From: Falsiroseomonas sp050563525
GTDB lineage: Bacteria > Pseudomonadota > Alphaproteobacteria > Acetobacterales > Acetobacteraceae
Assembly (NCBI RefSeq): GCF_050563525.1
Contig: NZ_JBNXUN010000005.1
Coordinates: 62,001-126,000 of the forward strand
DNA length: 64,000 nucleotides
Direction: 5' to 3'
How positions within the stretch are numbered: position 1 is the first letter of the stretch; every line of letters starts with the position of its first letter. Both the position numbers and the translations under genes were made by a program. Shown one piece after another: positions 26,365 to 33,580 of this stretch. The notes beneath the pieces were generated by a model that searched no databases, was not told the origin of the DNA, and saw only the letters and a list, made by a program, of their open reading frames with translations.

Positions 26365-27210
26365 TCAGGCAAAGGTGCGTGCGAGTCCATTCTCCAGCGG
26401 CATGCCGACGACGCCGAGGCGGTCGCACATCGGCGCCACGTCGAAGGCCTTGTCCTCCAGCAGCCGCCGCAACTCGTCCGGCCGGATACGCGGCAGGCCG
26501 GGGATGATCCGGGTCAGCGGCGCGGCGGCGCGCAGCAGGGCTGCGGGCAGCGGCAGGATGCGGGGTGGCGGCAGCCCGGCGGCGCGCGCGACGGCGGCGA
26601 CGAAATCGCGGTAGGGCAGGGGCTCCGGCCCCGCCACCACCAGCGCCTCCGGCCCCTGCCAGTCCACGTCGAGTGCGGCCAGGATGCAGCGGGTCAGGTC
26701 CTCCTGGTGGATCGGCTGCACCAGGGCGCGGCCGCCGCCGGGCAGCGGAGCGAAGGGCAGGCGGCGCAGCAAAGCGGCCAGGCGCTGGACATTGTCCTCC
26801 CCGGCCGCGCCATAGATCATGGTGGGGTGCAGCATGACGCCGCGCCGGCCACTGGCGAGGAACGCCGCCTCGCCCTGCCGCACGCCGTCGCCATGTTCGT
26901 CCGGCCAGCGGGAGAAGCGGCGGGTGGAACCCAGCAGCACCAGCCTTGCATCCGTGGGTGCCGCGGCCAGCACCGCCGGCGCGTGCCGGGCATGGGCGCA
27001 GTTCACCACCGCCACCACACCCTCCAGCGCCCGCGCCACGGCGGCCGCGTCGCGGAGATCCGCGACGCGCGCCTCGCCCGGCAGGCCGAGCGCCTGCCAG
27101 CGGCCAAGGTCCCGCACCACGGGCCGGACACGGCGTCCCGCGGCCAGCAGCGCCCGGCACAGGGCCGAACCGCTGCGGCCGCCGGCGCCGATGACCGCCG
27201 TTTCGCCCAA
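26365..27210 (-). CDS. NAD(P)-binding Rossmann-fold protein (NmrA/NDUFA9-like atypical SDR)
   Basis: 281 residues starting with TTG immediately after the dehydratase stop codon (TGA then TTG, no gap), which supports coupled translation. The N-terminal VIGAGGRSGSALCRALLAAG is an atypical GxxGxxG dinucleotide-binding turn; MIYGAAGEDN and the PIHQEDLTRCI region match the extended atypical SDR family that includes NmrA and complex I NDUFA9-like proteins. Its exact role is unknown. It may reduce a sugar-acid product or act as a redox sensor beside the IlvD/Edd enzyme. Confidence 0.75.
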   Translation of the reverse strand: MGETAVIGAGGRSGSALCRALLAAGRRVRPVVRDLGRWQALGLPGEARVADLRDAAAVARALEGVVAVVNCAHARHAPAVLAAAPTDARLVLLGSTRRFSRWPDEHGDGVRQGEAAFLASGRRGVMLHPTMIYGAAGEDNVQRLAALLRRLPFAPLPGGGRALVQPIHQEDLTRCILAALDVDWQGPEALVVAGPEPLPYRDFVAAVARAAGLPPPRILPLPAALLRAAAPLTRIIPGLPRIRPDELRRLLEDKAFDVAPMCDRLGVVGMPLENGLARTFA

Positions 27211-28926
27211 TCAGCGGGCCGGCGGCAGCATGAAGGCGAGGTCAGCACCCTGCGGCGCCTGCGTCACCTGTTCATGCACCAGCCGGTCCCAGCCCCGCGC
27301 CGGGGCGGGGGCGGGGGACCAGGCGGCGCGGCGGCGGGTCATCTCCGCCTCCTCCACCAGCAATTCGATGCGGCGGTCCTTCACCGAAAGCCGGATGCGG
27401 TCGCCGGTCTGCGCCAGCGCCAGCGGACCGCCGACGGAAGCCTCCGGCGCCACATGCAGCACGATGGTGCCGAAGGCGGTGCCGGACATGCGGCAGTCGG
27501 ATATCCGCACCATGTCCTTCACGCCGGCCCGCGCCAGCTTCTTCGGAATCGGCAGGTAGCCGGCCTCCGGCATCCCCGCCGGGCTGCGCGGCCCGGCGTT
27601 CTTCAGCACCAGGATGTCGGTCGCCAGCACGTCGAGGTCCGGGTCGTCGATCCGGTTGGACAGGTCCGCCAGCCCGTCGAACACCAGGCAGCGCGCCTCG
27701 GTCTCGAACAGTGATTCGGTGGCGGCGCTGCGCTTGAGGATGGCGCCATCCGGGGCGAGCGACCCGTACAGCGTGACCAGCCCGCCAACCGGCGAAACCG
27801 GCTTGTCCCGCGCCCGGATGATCTTGCGGTCGACGAAGTGGCTGCCGTCACCGATGCGGTCGCGCAGGGTCACGCCGTCCAGGTCCAGCGTCTCCAGGTC
27901 CAGCAGGTCCCGGATTTCCCACAGCAGCGCCTGCATGCCGCCGGCGGCGTGGAAATCCTCCATGTAGCCCTCGCCGGTCGGCTTCAGGTCGACCAGCACC
28001 GGCGTGGTTTCCGACAGCGCGTCGAGCCGCCGCAGGTCCAGCGAAAGGCCCGCCCGCCCTGCGATCGCGGCCAGATGGACCACCGCGTTGGTGGACCCGC
28101 CGAGGGCCAGCAGCACCCGCACGGCGTTGTCGAGGTTGCCCTGCGTCATCAGGGACAGCGGCGAGACCGGCTTGTGGATCAGCCGCACCGCCTGCGCGCC
28201 GGCTTCCTCCGCCATGCGCAGCCGGTCGGCATGCACGGCGGGGGCGGAGGCCGCGTCCAGCGGCATGAAGCCCAAGGTGCTGGCGATGCAGGCCATGGTG
28301 CTCGCCGTGCCCATCACGCCGCAGGTCCCGGCGGTGGTGGCGAGTTTTCCTTCAAGCGTCGCGATCCGCTCGGAGGACACGTCCCCGGCCCGGTAGCGTG
28401 CCCAGTAGCGCCGGCAGTCCGTGCAGGCAGACAGGCGTTCGCCCGCGAAGGACTGCGCCAGCATCGGGCCGACCACCAGCATGACGCTCGGCGTCCCGGC
28501 GCTGATCGCCGCCATCAACTGCGCCGGCACCGTCTTGTCGCAGCCACCGACCAGCACCGCGGCGTCCATCGGCTGATTGGCCAACATCGCCTCGGTGTCG
28601 AGCGCCATCAGGTTGCGGTAGTGCATGGAGCACGGCGAAAGCGAGGGCTCGCAGATGCTGATGGTCGGGAAGGCCAGCGGCAGGCCGCCGGCCGCCAGCA
28701 CGCCACGCTTGACCGCCTCGATCAGCTCCGGCGCGGTGCGGTGGCAGTTGTTGTAGTCGGACCCGGTGTCGGCGATGCCGACCACCGGCTTGTCCAGCAT
28801 CGCCTGGGAATAGCCCATGGACTTGGCGAAGGACCGGCGCAGGTACAGGGCGAAATCCGGATCACCGTAGTTCGAGGCGTTGCGACCCAGGCCGAAGGGC
28901 TTGGGTTTGTCAGCTGGGCCGGTCAT
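27211..28926 (-). CDS. IlvD/Edd-family dehydratase (sugar-acid or dihydroxy-acid dehydratase)
   Basis: 571 residues from the ATG at 28926; the frame extends to 29160 but the shorter start overlaps the upstream gene by only 17 bp. Fe-S ligands and signature motifs are present: GSDYNNCHRT, VGGCDKTVPAQLMAA, TAGTCGVMGTASTMA and, near the end, ISDCRMSGTAFGTIVLHVAPEA. The family makes a 2-keto-3-deoxy acid from a dihydroxy acid. The TAGTCGVMGTAS and CRMSGTAFGT variants look more like L-arabonate-type sugar-acid dehydratases than like the IlvD of Ile/Val synthesis, but the substrate is an inference. Confidence 0.85.
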   Translation of the reverse strand: MTGPADKPKPFGLGRNASNYGDPDFALYLRRSFAKSMGYSQAMLDKPVVGIADTGSDYNNCHRTAPELIEAVKRGVLAAGGLPLAFPTISICEPSLSPCSMHYRNLMALDTEAMLANQPMDAAVLVGGCDKTVPAQLMAAISAGTPSVMLVVGPMLAQSFAGERLSACTDCRRYWARYRAGDVSSERIATLEGKLATTAGTCGVMGTASTMACIASTLGFMPLDAASAPAVHADRLRMAEEAGAQAVRLIHKPVSPLSLMTQGNLDNAVRVLLALGGSTNAVVHLAAIAGRAGLSLDLRRLDALSETTPVLVDLKPTGEGYMEDFHAAGGMQALLWEIRDLLDLETLDLDGVTLRDRIGDGSHFVDRKIIRARDKPVSPVGGLVTLYGSLAPDGAILKRSAATESLFETEARCLVFDGLADLSNRIDDPDLDVLATDILVLKNAGPRSPAGMPEAGYLPIPKKLARAGVKDMVRISDCRMSGTAFGTIVLHVAPEASVGGPLALAQTGDRIRLSVKDRRIELLVEEAEMTRRRAAWSPAPAPARGWDRLVHEQVTQAPQGADLAFMLPPAR

Positions 28927-29335
28927 CCGGTTCCTCCGAGGTCGCTTCATGCCGGTGGCACACGCAGCACAGCTTGTGGCCATCCGGGTCGCGCAGATAC
29001 GCGCCGTAGAAGTCGGCATGATAATGCGGCCGCAGCCCAGGGCTACCCTCCTCCCGCGCGCCCATCGCGAGCGCCGCGGCGTGGAAGGCGCGGACGGCGG
29101 CGCGGTCCGGCGCCTCGAAGGCCACCGTGGTGCCGTTGCCGGCGCTGGCCGGTTGGCCATCGATCGGGCGCATCAGCCAGAATTGTGGGGAGGCCTCCGG
29201 CCCCGCGGCATAGCCGGCCTGACCCTGGGCGTGGTCGGTGTGGAAGCGCGGCAGGCCGAGCGGGGTGAGCAGGCGGTCGTAGAAGTCCAGGGCGCGGTTG
29301 AAGTCGTTGGTGCCGAGGGTGACGTGGCTGAACAT
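28910..29335 (-). CDS. VOC/glyoxalase-fold protein
   Basis: 141 residues from the ATG at 29335, selected because AAGGAGCC lies 5-10 bases upstream and the fold begins there (MFSHVTLGTNDFNRALDFYD). Two beta-alpha-beta-beta-beta units are visible, with His4 and a C-terminal GAYLRDPDGHKLCCVCH containing the second metal-ligand region. Typical of lactoylglutathione lyase-like or dioxygenase-like small VOC proteins; no substrate can be named. It heads the four-gene minus-strand run and overlaps the dehydratase start by 17 bp. Confidence 0.82.
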   Translation of the reverse strand: MFSHVTLGTNDFNRALDFYDRLLTPLGLPRFHTDHAQGQAGYAAGPEASPQFWLMRPIDGQPASAGNGTTVAFEAPDRAAVRAFHAAALAMGAREEGSPGLRPHYHADFYGAYLRDPDGHKLCCVCHRHEATSEEPDDRPS

Positions 29336-29354
29336 GGCTGGCTCCTTCGCTGCT

Positions 29355-29411
29355 GTGGCGGCTGCCACGGGGCTGGTGGCGGCTGCCACGGGACTGGTGG
29401 CGGCTTGCCAC
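29355..29411. repeat. Three tandem 21-bp units, each a small hairpin
   Basis: The motif GTGGC-GGCT-GCCAC occurs at 29355-29368, 29376-29389 and, with one extra T in the loop, 29397-29411. The spacing is exactly 21 bp, two DNA helical turns. The array starts 20 bp before the glyoxalase-fold start on the minus strand and about 80 bp before the rplM promoter on the plus strand. It could be a phased operator array or a hairpin ladder in a 5' leader. Confidence 0.7.
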
Positions 29412-29491
29412 GGGGGCGCTTGATCCGTCTTGCGGAGCTGCCGGCGGCTGACGGTATCCCAATACCACAGCCCTGAATGCCCGGCTTTTGC

Positions 29492-29520
29492 TTGACTTCC
29501 CGCCGCCCAGGGACGATACC
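29492..29520 (+). promoter_or_regulatory. Likely promoter of rplM-rpsI
   Basis: TTGACT (29492-29497), a 17-bp spacer and GATACC (29515-29520) make a good alphaproteobacterial sigma70-type promoter, 34 bp before the rplM ATG at 29554. Confidence 0.55.
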
Positions 29521-29553
29521 CCGCGCCACTCTGAATTGCGGAATTGCCCAAAA

Positions 29554-30057
29554 ATGCTGACGAGAGAGACCCGCTCGCTGAAGCCGGCCGAGGTCAAGAA
29601 GAACTGGGTGCTGATCGATGCGGAGGGCCTGGTCCTCGGCCGCCTCGCCAGCATCATCGCGAACCGGCTGCGCGGCAAGCACAAGGCCGTCTTCACCCCG
29701 CATGTCGATTGCGGCGACCATGTCGTCGTGATCAACGCGAAGAAGGTGCGCGTTACCGGCCAGAAGGCCGAGCAGGCCGTGTTCTACTGGCACACTGGCT
29801 ATGCCGGCGGCATCAAGGGCCGCACCCTGGCGGAGCGCCTGGACAGCCCGCATCCGGAGCGGGTGCTGGAGAAGGCGGTGGAGCGCATGATCACGCGTGG
29901 TCCGCTCGGTCGCGCCCAGATGCGCAACCTGCACGTCTATTCCGGCCCCGAGCATCCGCATGCCGGCAACACGCCGCAGGCCCTGGATGTCGCCGCCATG
30001 AACCGCAAGAACGTTTTTGGCGCGCCTGCGAAGGCCAGCGCCGGTAAGGCTGCCTGA
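29554..30057 (+). CDS. rplM: 50S ribosomal protein L13
   Basis: 167 residues. The start at 29554 is chosen because similarity to L13 begins at LKPAEVKKNWVLIDAEG. Other L13 landmarks: LGRLASIIANRLRGKHK, VDCGDHVVVINAKKVRVTG, GPLGRAQMRNLHVYSGPEHPH. L13 is an early-assembling 23S rRNA-binding protein. It is about 10-15 residues longer at the C-terminus than average (AKASAGKAA tail), as is common in this lineage. The stop is 2 bp before rpsI, the conserved rplM-rpsI operon. Confidence 0.97.
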   Translation: MLTRETRSLKPAEVKKNWVLIDAEGLVLGRLASIIANRLRGKHKAVFTPHVDCGDHVVVINAKKVRVTGQKAEQAVFYWHTGYAGGIKGRTLAERLDSPHPERVLEKAVERMITRGPLGRAQMRNLHVYSGPEHPHAGNTPQALDVAAMNRKNVFGAPAKASAGKAA

Positions 30058-30059
30058 GC

Positions 30060-30584
30060 ATGAGCGAAACCACCCCCTCCGCGGCCCCCGCTGTTGCCCC
30101 CCGCAGCGGCTCGCTGTCCGAACTCAAGGACCTGGTGAACGCTGCTGGCGGCACCGCCGGTGAAGCCGCCGTCGTCGTCCAGCCGAAGCGTGACGCCCAG
30201 GGCCGTTCCTACGCCACGGGTCGCCGCAAGAACGCCATCGCACGGGTCTGGGTGAAGCCGGGCAAGGGCAACATCGTCATCAACGGCAAGCCGTCCAACA
30301 CCTACTTCGCGCGCCCCGTGCTGCGGATGGTGATCGGCCAGCCCTTCCTGGTGGCCGACCGCGACCAGCAGTTCGACGTCTTCGCGACGGTGGTCGGCGG
30401 CGGCCTGTCCGGCCAGGCCGGCGCGCTGCGCCACGGCATCACCCGCGCGCTCACCTACTACGAGCCGGGCCTGCGCGGCATCCTGAAGAAGGCCGGCTTC
30501 CTGACCCGCGACTCGCGCGTCGTCGAGCGCAAGAAGTACGGCAAGGCGAAGGCCCGACGTTCTTTCCAGTTCTCCAAGCGCTGA
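30060..30584 (+). CDS. rpsI: 30S ribosomal protein S9
   Basis: 174 residues. The S9 core begins at about residue 48 (SYATGRRKNAIARVWVKPG) and ends in the conserved basic tail KARRSFQFSKR that reaches the P-site tRNA. The 45-residue Ala/Pro-rich N-terminal extension is usual in alphaproteobacterial S9 proteins. GGGLSGQAGALRHGITRAL and LTRDSRVVERKKYGK are the strongest signatures. Co-transcribed with rplM, followed by a terminator at 30633. Confidence 0.97.
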   Translation: MSETTPSAAPAVAPRSGSLSELKDLVNAAGGTAGEAAVVVQPKRDAQGRSYATGRRKNAIARVWVKPGKGNIVINGKPSNTYFARPVLRMVIGQPFLVADRDQQFDVFATVVGGGLSGQAGALRHGITRALTYYEPGLRGILKKAGFLTRDSRVVERKKYGKAKARRSFQFSKR

Positions 30585-30632
30585 CGCCTCGCGGACGGGC
30601 GTCACGCCCGGCCGCATGGCTGGTACATCAGG

Positions 30633-30668
30633 GGGGCAGGTCCGCAAGGACCTGCCCCTCTTGCTTTT
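30633..30668 (+). terminator. Terminator of rplM-rpsI
   Basis: An 11-bp perfect stem (GGGGCAGGTCC at 30633-30643, GCAA tetraloop, GGACCTGCCCC to 30658) followed by TCTTGCTTTTT. It stands 49 bp after the rpsI stop. Confidence 0.88.
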
Positions 30669-30713
30669 TCGGCCGCCGGAGGGCGGCATGGCTGCGATCG
30701 AGGGAACACCACC

Positions 30714-31673
30714 ATGGCCAAGGGATCCATCCCTAGCGTCTTCATCGATGGCGAGGCCGGCACCACCGGCCTGCAGATCCGCGAACGCCTGGCGCGATTC
30801 CCCGCCATCGCGCTGCGCAGCATCCCCGACGCCCAGCGCAAGGATGCCGCCGCCAAACGCGCGCTGATGGCGGAGGTGGACCTGGTGGTGCTCTGCCTGC
30901 CGGATGACGCCGCCAAGGAAAGCGCCGCGATGGCCGCCGGCCTCGGCGCCGACGCGCCGAAGCTGATCGATGCCTCCACCGCGCACCGCGTCGATCCCGA
31001 TTGGGTCTATGGCTTTCCGGAGTTGAACGCGGCCCAGGCGGCCGCGGTGGCGGGCGCCGCGCGCGTCTCCAACCCGGGCTGCTACCCCACCGGCGGCATC
31101 GCGCTGATCCGCCCGCTGGTCGAGGCCGGCATCCTGCCGCGCGACTATCCCATTACCATCAACGCCGTCTCCGGCTATTCCGGCGGCGGCAAGTCGATGA
31201 TCGCGGAGTTCGAGCCGGCCCGCACTGCGGCGCCCTTCTTCCTGTACGGCCTGAACCTCGATCACAAGCATGTGCCCGAGTTGCAGCGCTATTCGGACCT
31301 GGCGCGGCGGCCGATCTTCGTGCCCTCCGTCGGCGATTTCGCGCAGGGCATGCTGGTTTCGGTCCCGCTGCACCTGGACCTGCTGACGGGCCGGCCGAGC
31401 CCCGCCGACCTTGAGGCCTGTCTGCGCGCCGCCTATGCGCAATCCGGGTGGGTGCGGGTGGCGGCGGCGGACCCGAAGGCGCGGCTGGCGCCGGAGGATC
31501 TGAACGGCAGCAATTTCCTGGAATTGCGCGTCTTCGGCCACCCGCAGCATGGCCAGGCCGTGCTGGTGGCCAGGCTGGACAATCTCGGCAAGGGCGCGTC
31601 CGGTGCGGCGGTCCAGAACATCGGGCTGATGCTCGGCGTGGATGTCGCCGCGGCCCTGCCGCTGGCGGCCTGA
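30714..31673 (+). CDS. argC: N-acetyl-gamma-glutamyl-phosphate reductase (short type)
   Basis: 319 residues, the length of the shorter ArgC class common in alphaproteobacteria. VFIDGEAGTTGLQIRERL is the NADP-binding N-terminus; the catalytic Cys is in VSNPGCYPTGG (Cys123); SGYSGGGKSMI and the later FVPSVGDFAQGM complete the active-site signature. It reduces N-acetylglutamyl phosphate to the semialdehyde in arginine synthesis. Its own start follows the rpsI terminator by about 45 bp, and it is followed after 18 bp by the gamma carbonic anhydrase gene. Another arginine gene, argH, lies 23 kb downstream. Confidence 0.95.
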   Translation: MAKGSIPSVFIDGEAGTTGLQIRERLARFPAIALRSIPDAQRKDAAAKRALMAEVDLVVLCLPDDAAKESAAMAAGLGADAPKLIDASTAHRVDPDWVYGFPELNAAQAAAVAGAARVSNPGCYPTGGIALIRPLVEAGILPRDYPITINAVSGYSGGGKSMIAEFEPARTAAPFFLYGLNLDHKHVPELQRYSDLARRPIFVPSVGDFAQGMLVSVPLHLDLLTGRPSPADLEACLRAAYAQSGWVRVAAADPKARLAPEDLNGSNFLELRVFGHPQHGQAVLVARLDNLGKGASGAAVQNIGLMLGVDVAAALPLAA

Positions 31674-31691
31674 CTCAAGGGAAGAAGTGCA

Positions 31692-32219
31692 ATGACCGGC
31701 CCCATCCTGCCTTTCGAGGACAAACTGCCGAAAATCCACCCGGAGGCCTGGGTGGCGCCGACGGCCGTCGTGGTCGGCGACGTCGAGATCGGTGAGGACA
31801 GCAGCGTCTGGTATCACTGCGTGCTGCGCGGCGACACGAACATCATGCGCATCGGCGCCCGCACCAACATCCAGGATGGCAGCATCCTGCACCTGAATGC
31901 CGGGGCGGAGCCGCTGCTGATCGGTGACGACGTGACCATCGGCCACGCCTGCATCGTGCATGCCTGCACCCTGAAGAACCGCGCCTTCGTCGGCATGGGC
32001 GCCACGGTGCTGGACCGCGCGGTGATCGAGGAGGGCGGCATGCTCGGCGCCGGTGGCCTCCTGCCGCCGGGCAAGGTGATCGGCCCGAACGAGTTGTGGA
32101 TGGGCAGCCCGGCCAAGCTGGTGCGGGTGATGTCAGCCGAGGAACGCGCCAAGTTCGACCGCACCGCGCCGTCCTATGTCGCGCTGGCCAAGCGGCATCG
32201 CGCCAGCCTGGCGCGTTAA
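31692..32219 (+). CDS. Gamma-carbonic anhydrase-family hexapeptide protein
   Basis: 175 residues folding as a left-handed beta-helix, with hexapeptide units such as VVVGDV EIGEDS and IGARTN IQDGSI. The three zinc-ligand His positions of the gamma class are present (LHLN, then GHACIVHAC). YrdA/CaiE/PaaY-type proteins of this size are trimeric; carbonic anhydrase activity is shown for some and unclear for many. Its last six codons (RASLAR) and TAA stop form the first copy of a 27-bp tandem repeat that runs on past the gene. Confidence 0.9.
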   Translation: MTGPILPFEDKLPKIHPEAWVAPTAVVVGDVEIGEDSSVWYHCVLRGDTNIMRIGARTNIQDGSILHLNAGAEPLLIGDDVTIGHACIVHACTLKNRAFVGMGATVLDRAVIEEGGMLGAGGLLPPGKVIGPNELWMGSPAKLVRVMSAEERAKFDRTAPSYVALAKRHRASLAR

Positions 32220-32310
32220 ACGGCGCGCGCCAGCCTGGCGCGTTAGATGGCGCGCGCCAGCCTGGCGCGTTGAATGGCGCGCGCCAGCCTGGCGCGTTGA
32301 ACAGGCGCCA
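32200..32310. repeat. 27-bp tandem repeat (four copies plus a decayed fifth) over the 3' end of the carbonic anhydrase gene
   Basis: The unit core GCGCCAGCCTGGCGCGTT begins at 32200, 32227, 32254 and 32281, always 27 bp apart; a degraded copy follows at about 32305. Each core contains the hairpin CGCGCCA-GCC-TGGCGCG. As 27 is a multiple of three, all copies stay in the frame of the gene and each ends with a stop: TAA (32217), TAG (32244), TGA (32271), TGA (32298). Copies 3 and 4 read as tiny ORFs MARASLAR. Copy number should vary between strains. Confidence 0.93.
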
Positions 32311-32395
32311 TCGTGGTGCGTTGATCGGGGGCGACGTTGGGTGGCGGGCTGGCCACGGGCACCCACCTTCCGGAGCAACGATTAAGGAGGTTGCG

Positions 32396-32980
32396 ATGCA
32401 TCTGCCCCGCCGCGCCACGCTGACGCTTCTTCTCGCGGCCGGCTGCGCCCCATTGGCGCCGACCGCACCGGCCGAGACGGTGAACCTGCCGGCGGCGGGC
32501 CTGCCGTTGGGGGCGGGCGACCCAACACGCGGTGCGATCCTCGCATCCTCCTACGCCTTCGGCCGCCCCGCCACGCTCCAGGGCAATCCGGCGGCGGCGG
32601 CGGAGGCGCTGGCGCAACTGGAATACCTCACCGCCGAACTCGGCACCGGTGGCGCCTGGCGGGACATGGACCCGCTCGTCTCGGTGGAGTTGCGCCAGGC
32701 GCGGGACGAGGCGCGGGCCGCGCTGGGCTTCCGCCAAGCCGCCACCGCACAGGTTGCCGTCAATGCGCTGTACGGCACCGCCGTGGCGCTGCGGCGCAAC
32801 GATGGCGCCGCCGCCGGTGCCGCGCTCGTGCCACTCGCGCCGCCTGGCGGATCGGAGGCCGCATTGGCCCGCTTGGCGAACCTGCCGCCGCTGCCGCGCG
32901 CCGCATCGGCCACCGCACGGGCGCGGGACGCGCTGAACCGGCGCGATTCCGACCGCGGCCGGGATGACTGGAATCGTTGA
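32396..32980 (+). CDS. Hypothetical exported protein, possible lipoprotein
   Basis: 194 residues from the ATG at 32396, which has a perfect AAGGAGG site 6 bases upstream; the open frame runs back into the repeat region. The N-terminus is basic then hydrophobic and ends LLLAAGCAP, a plausible but not ideal lipobox (Cys18). The rest is Ala-rich and helical (for example EALAQLEYLTAELG, VELRQARDEARAALG), with an Arg/Asp-rich tail. I recognise no family. It stands alone between the tandem repeat and the convergent cspA. Confidence 0.65.
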   Translation: MHLPRRATLTLLLAAGCAPLAPTAPAETVNLPAAGLPLGAGDPTRGAILASSYAFGRPATLQGNPAAAAEALAQLEYLTAELGTGGAWRDMDPLVSVELRQARDEARAALGFRQAATAQVAVNALYGTAVALRRNDGAAAGAALVPLAPPGGSEAALARLANLPPLPRAASATARARDALNRRDSDRGRDDWNR

Positions 32981-33018
32981 GGTCGTCCCGCCTGCTCACC
33001 TTGGGGTGAGCCGAAACG

Positions 33019-33052
33019 CAAAACGGCCCCGGTGCTGTTTGCACCGGGGCCG
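33019..33052 (-). terminator. Terminator of cspA
   Basis: A 12-bp stem (CGGCCCCGGTGC at 33024-33035, loop of 5, GCACCGGGGCCG to 33052). Read on the minus strand it is followed by TTTTGCGTTT, as expected for cspA, which ends at 33097. The plus side has no T run, though the stem may also end the upstream plus-strand gene. Confidence 0.88.
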
Positions 33053-33096
33053 CCTGCAACAGAACCGGCCGAGGCCGGACCGTCAGCCTGTCCGCG

Positions 33097-33303
33097 TCAG
33101 ACGCGCTTCAGGTTGCCGGCGGATTCCTTGCCCTGCTGGCCGCGCTGGATCTCGTACTCGATCTTGTCGCCCTCGCGCGGGTCCTGCAGGCCGGCGCGCT
33201 GCACGTCAGAAATGTGCAGGAAGACGTCCTTGGAGCCGTCTTCCGGCTGGATGAAGCCGTAGCCCTTGGTCGCGTTGAACCACTTGACGGTGCCGATAGC
33301 CAT
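33097..33303 (-). CDS. cspA: Cold-shock protein (CspA family)
   Basis: 68 residues, a single cold-shock domain: GTVKWFNATKGYGFI (RNP-1) and DVFLHIS (RNP-2) with the aromatic nucleic-acid-binding face complete. It starts MAIGTVKWFN; a longer start six codons upstream (MNGYPI) is unlikely. It binds single-stranded RNA/DNA and melts RNA structure. About 277 bp separate it from the divergent sitA, leaving room for the long structured 5' leader seen in many csp genes, though I cannot show its fold here. Confidence 0.95.
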   Translation of the reverse strand: MAIGTVKWFNATKGYGFIQPEDGSKDVFLHISDVQRAGLQDPREGDKIEYEIQRGQQGKESAGNLKRV

Positions 33304-33488
33304 GATGGGGTATCCGTTCATGAGAGTAGGCCGCGCCACGACATCGCGATGCGGATCACGCTGAGGGGAAACGGACACAAGGCTCGGCGCTCGAGGGTGA
33401 GCGAGGAAGAGCAGGCCGAACCGAACGACGATGACCCGATTGGTATGACGGGTGGCGGCCTGGATTGCAAGGCCAGGAGTCGCTGCCC

Positions 33489-33516
33489 TTGCATCGTCTG
33501 TAGCCTTGGCTACATA
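33489..33516 (+). promoter_or_regulatory. sitA promoter with an embedded palindrome, probable MntR operator
   Basis: The perfect inverted repeat TGTAGCC-TT-GGCTACA lies at 33499-33514. It fills the spacer between TTGCAT (33489-33494) and TACATA (33511-33516), a -35/-10 pair with 16-bp spacing. The core TAGCCTTGGCTA resembles the E. coli-type MntR box (ATAGC...GCTAT). With mntR as the last regulator gene of the same cluster, Mn-dependent repression is the natural reading. It lies 66 bp before the sitA ATG. Confidence 0.65.
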
Positions 33517-33580
33517 CTGACGGCCAAGCCAGATGTTCAACCAGCGCCGACATTCGTTGCCACCCTCATCAGGGATCGCC

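Noticed and set aside
32200..32310. CRISPR-like array
   Set aside because: Units abut with no variable spacers, and the 27-bp period equals the repeat itself. It is a tandem duplication of a gene end.
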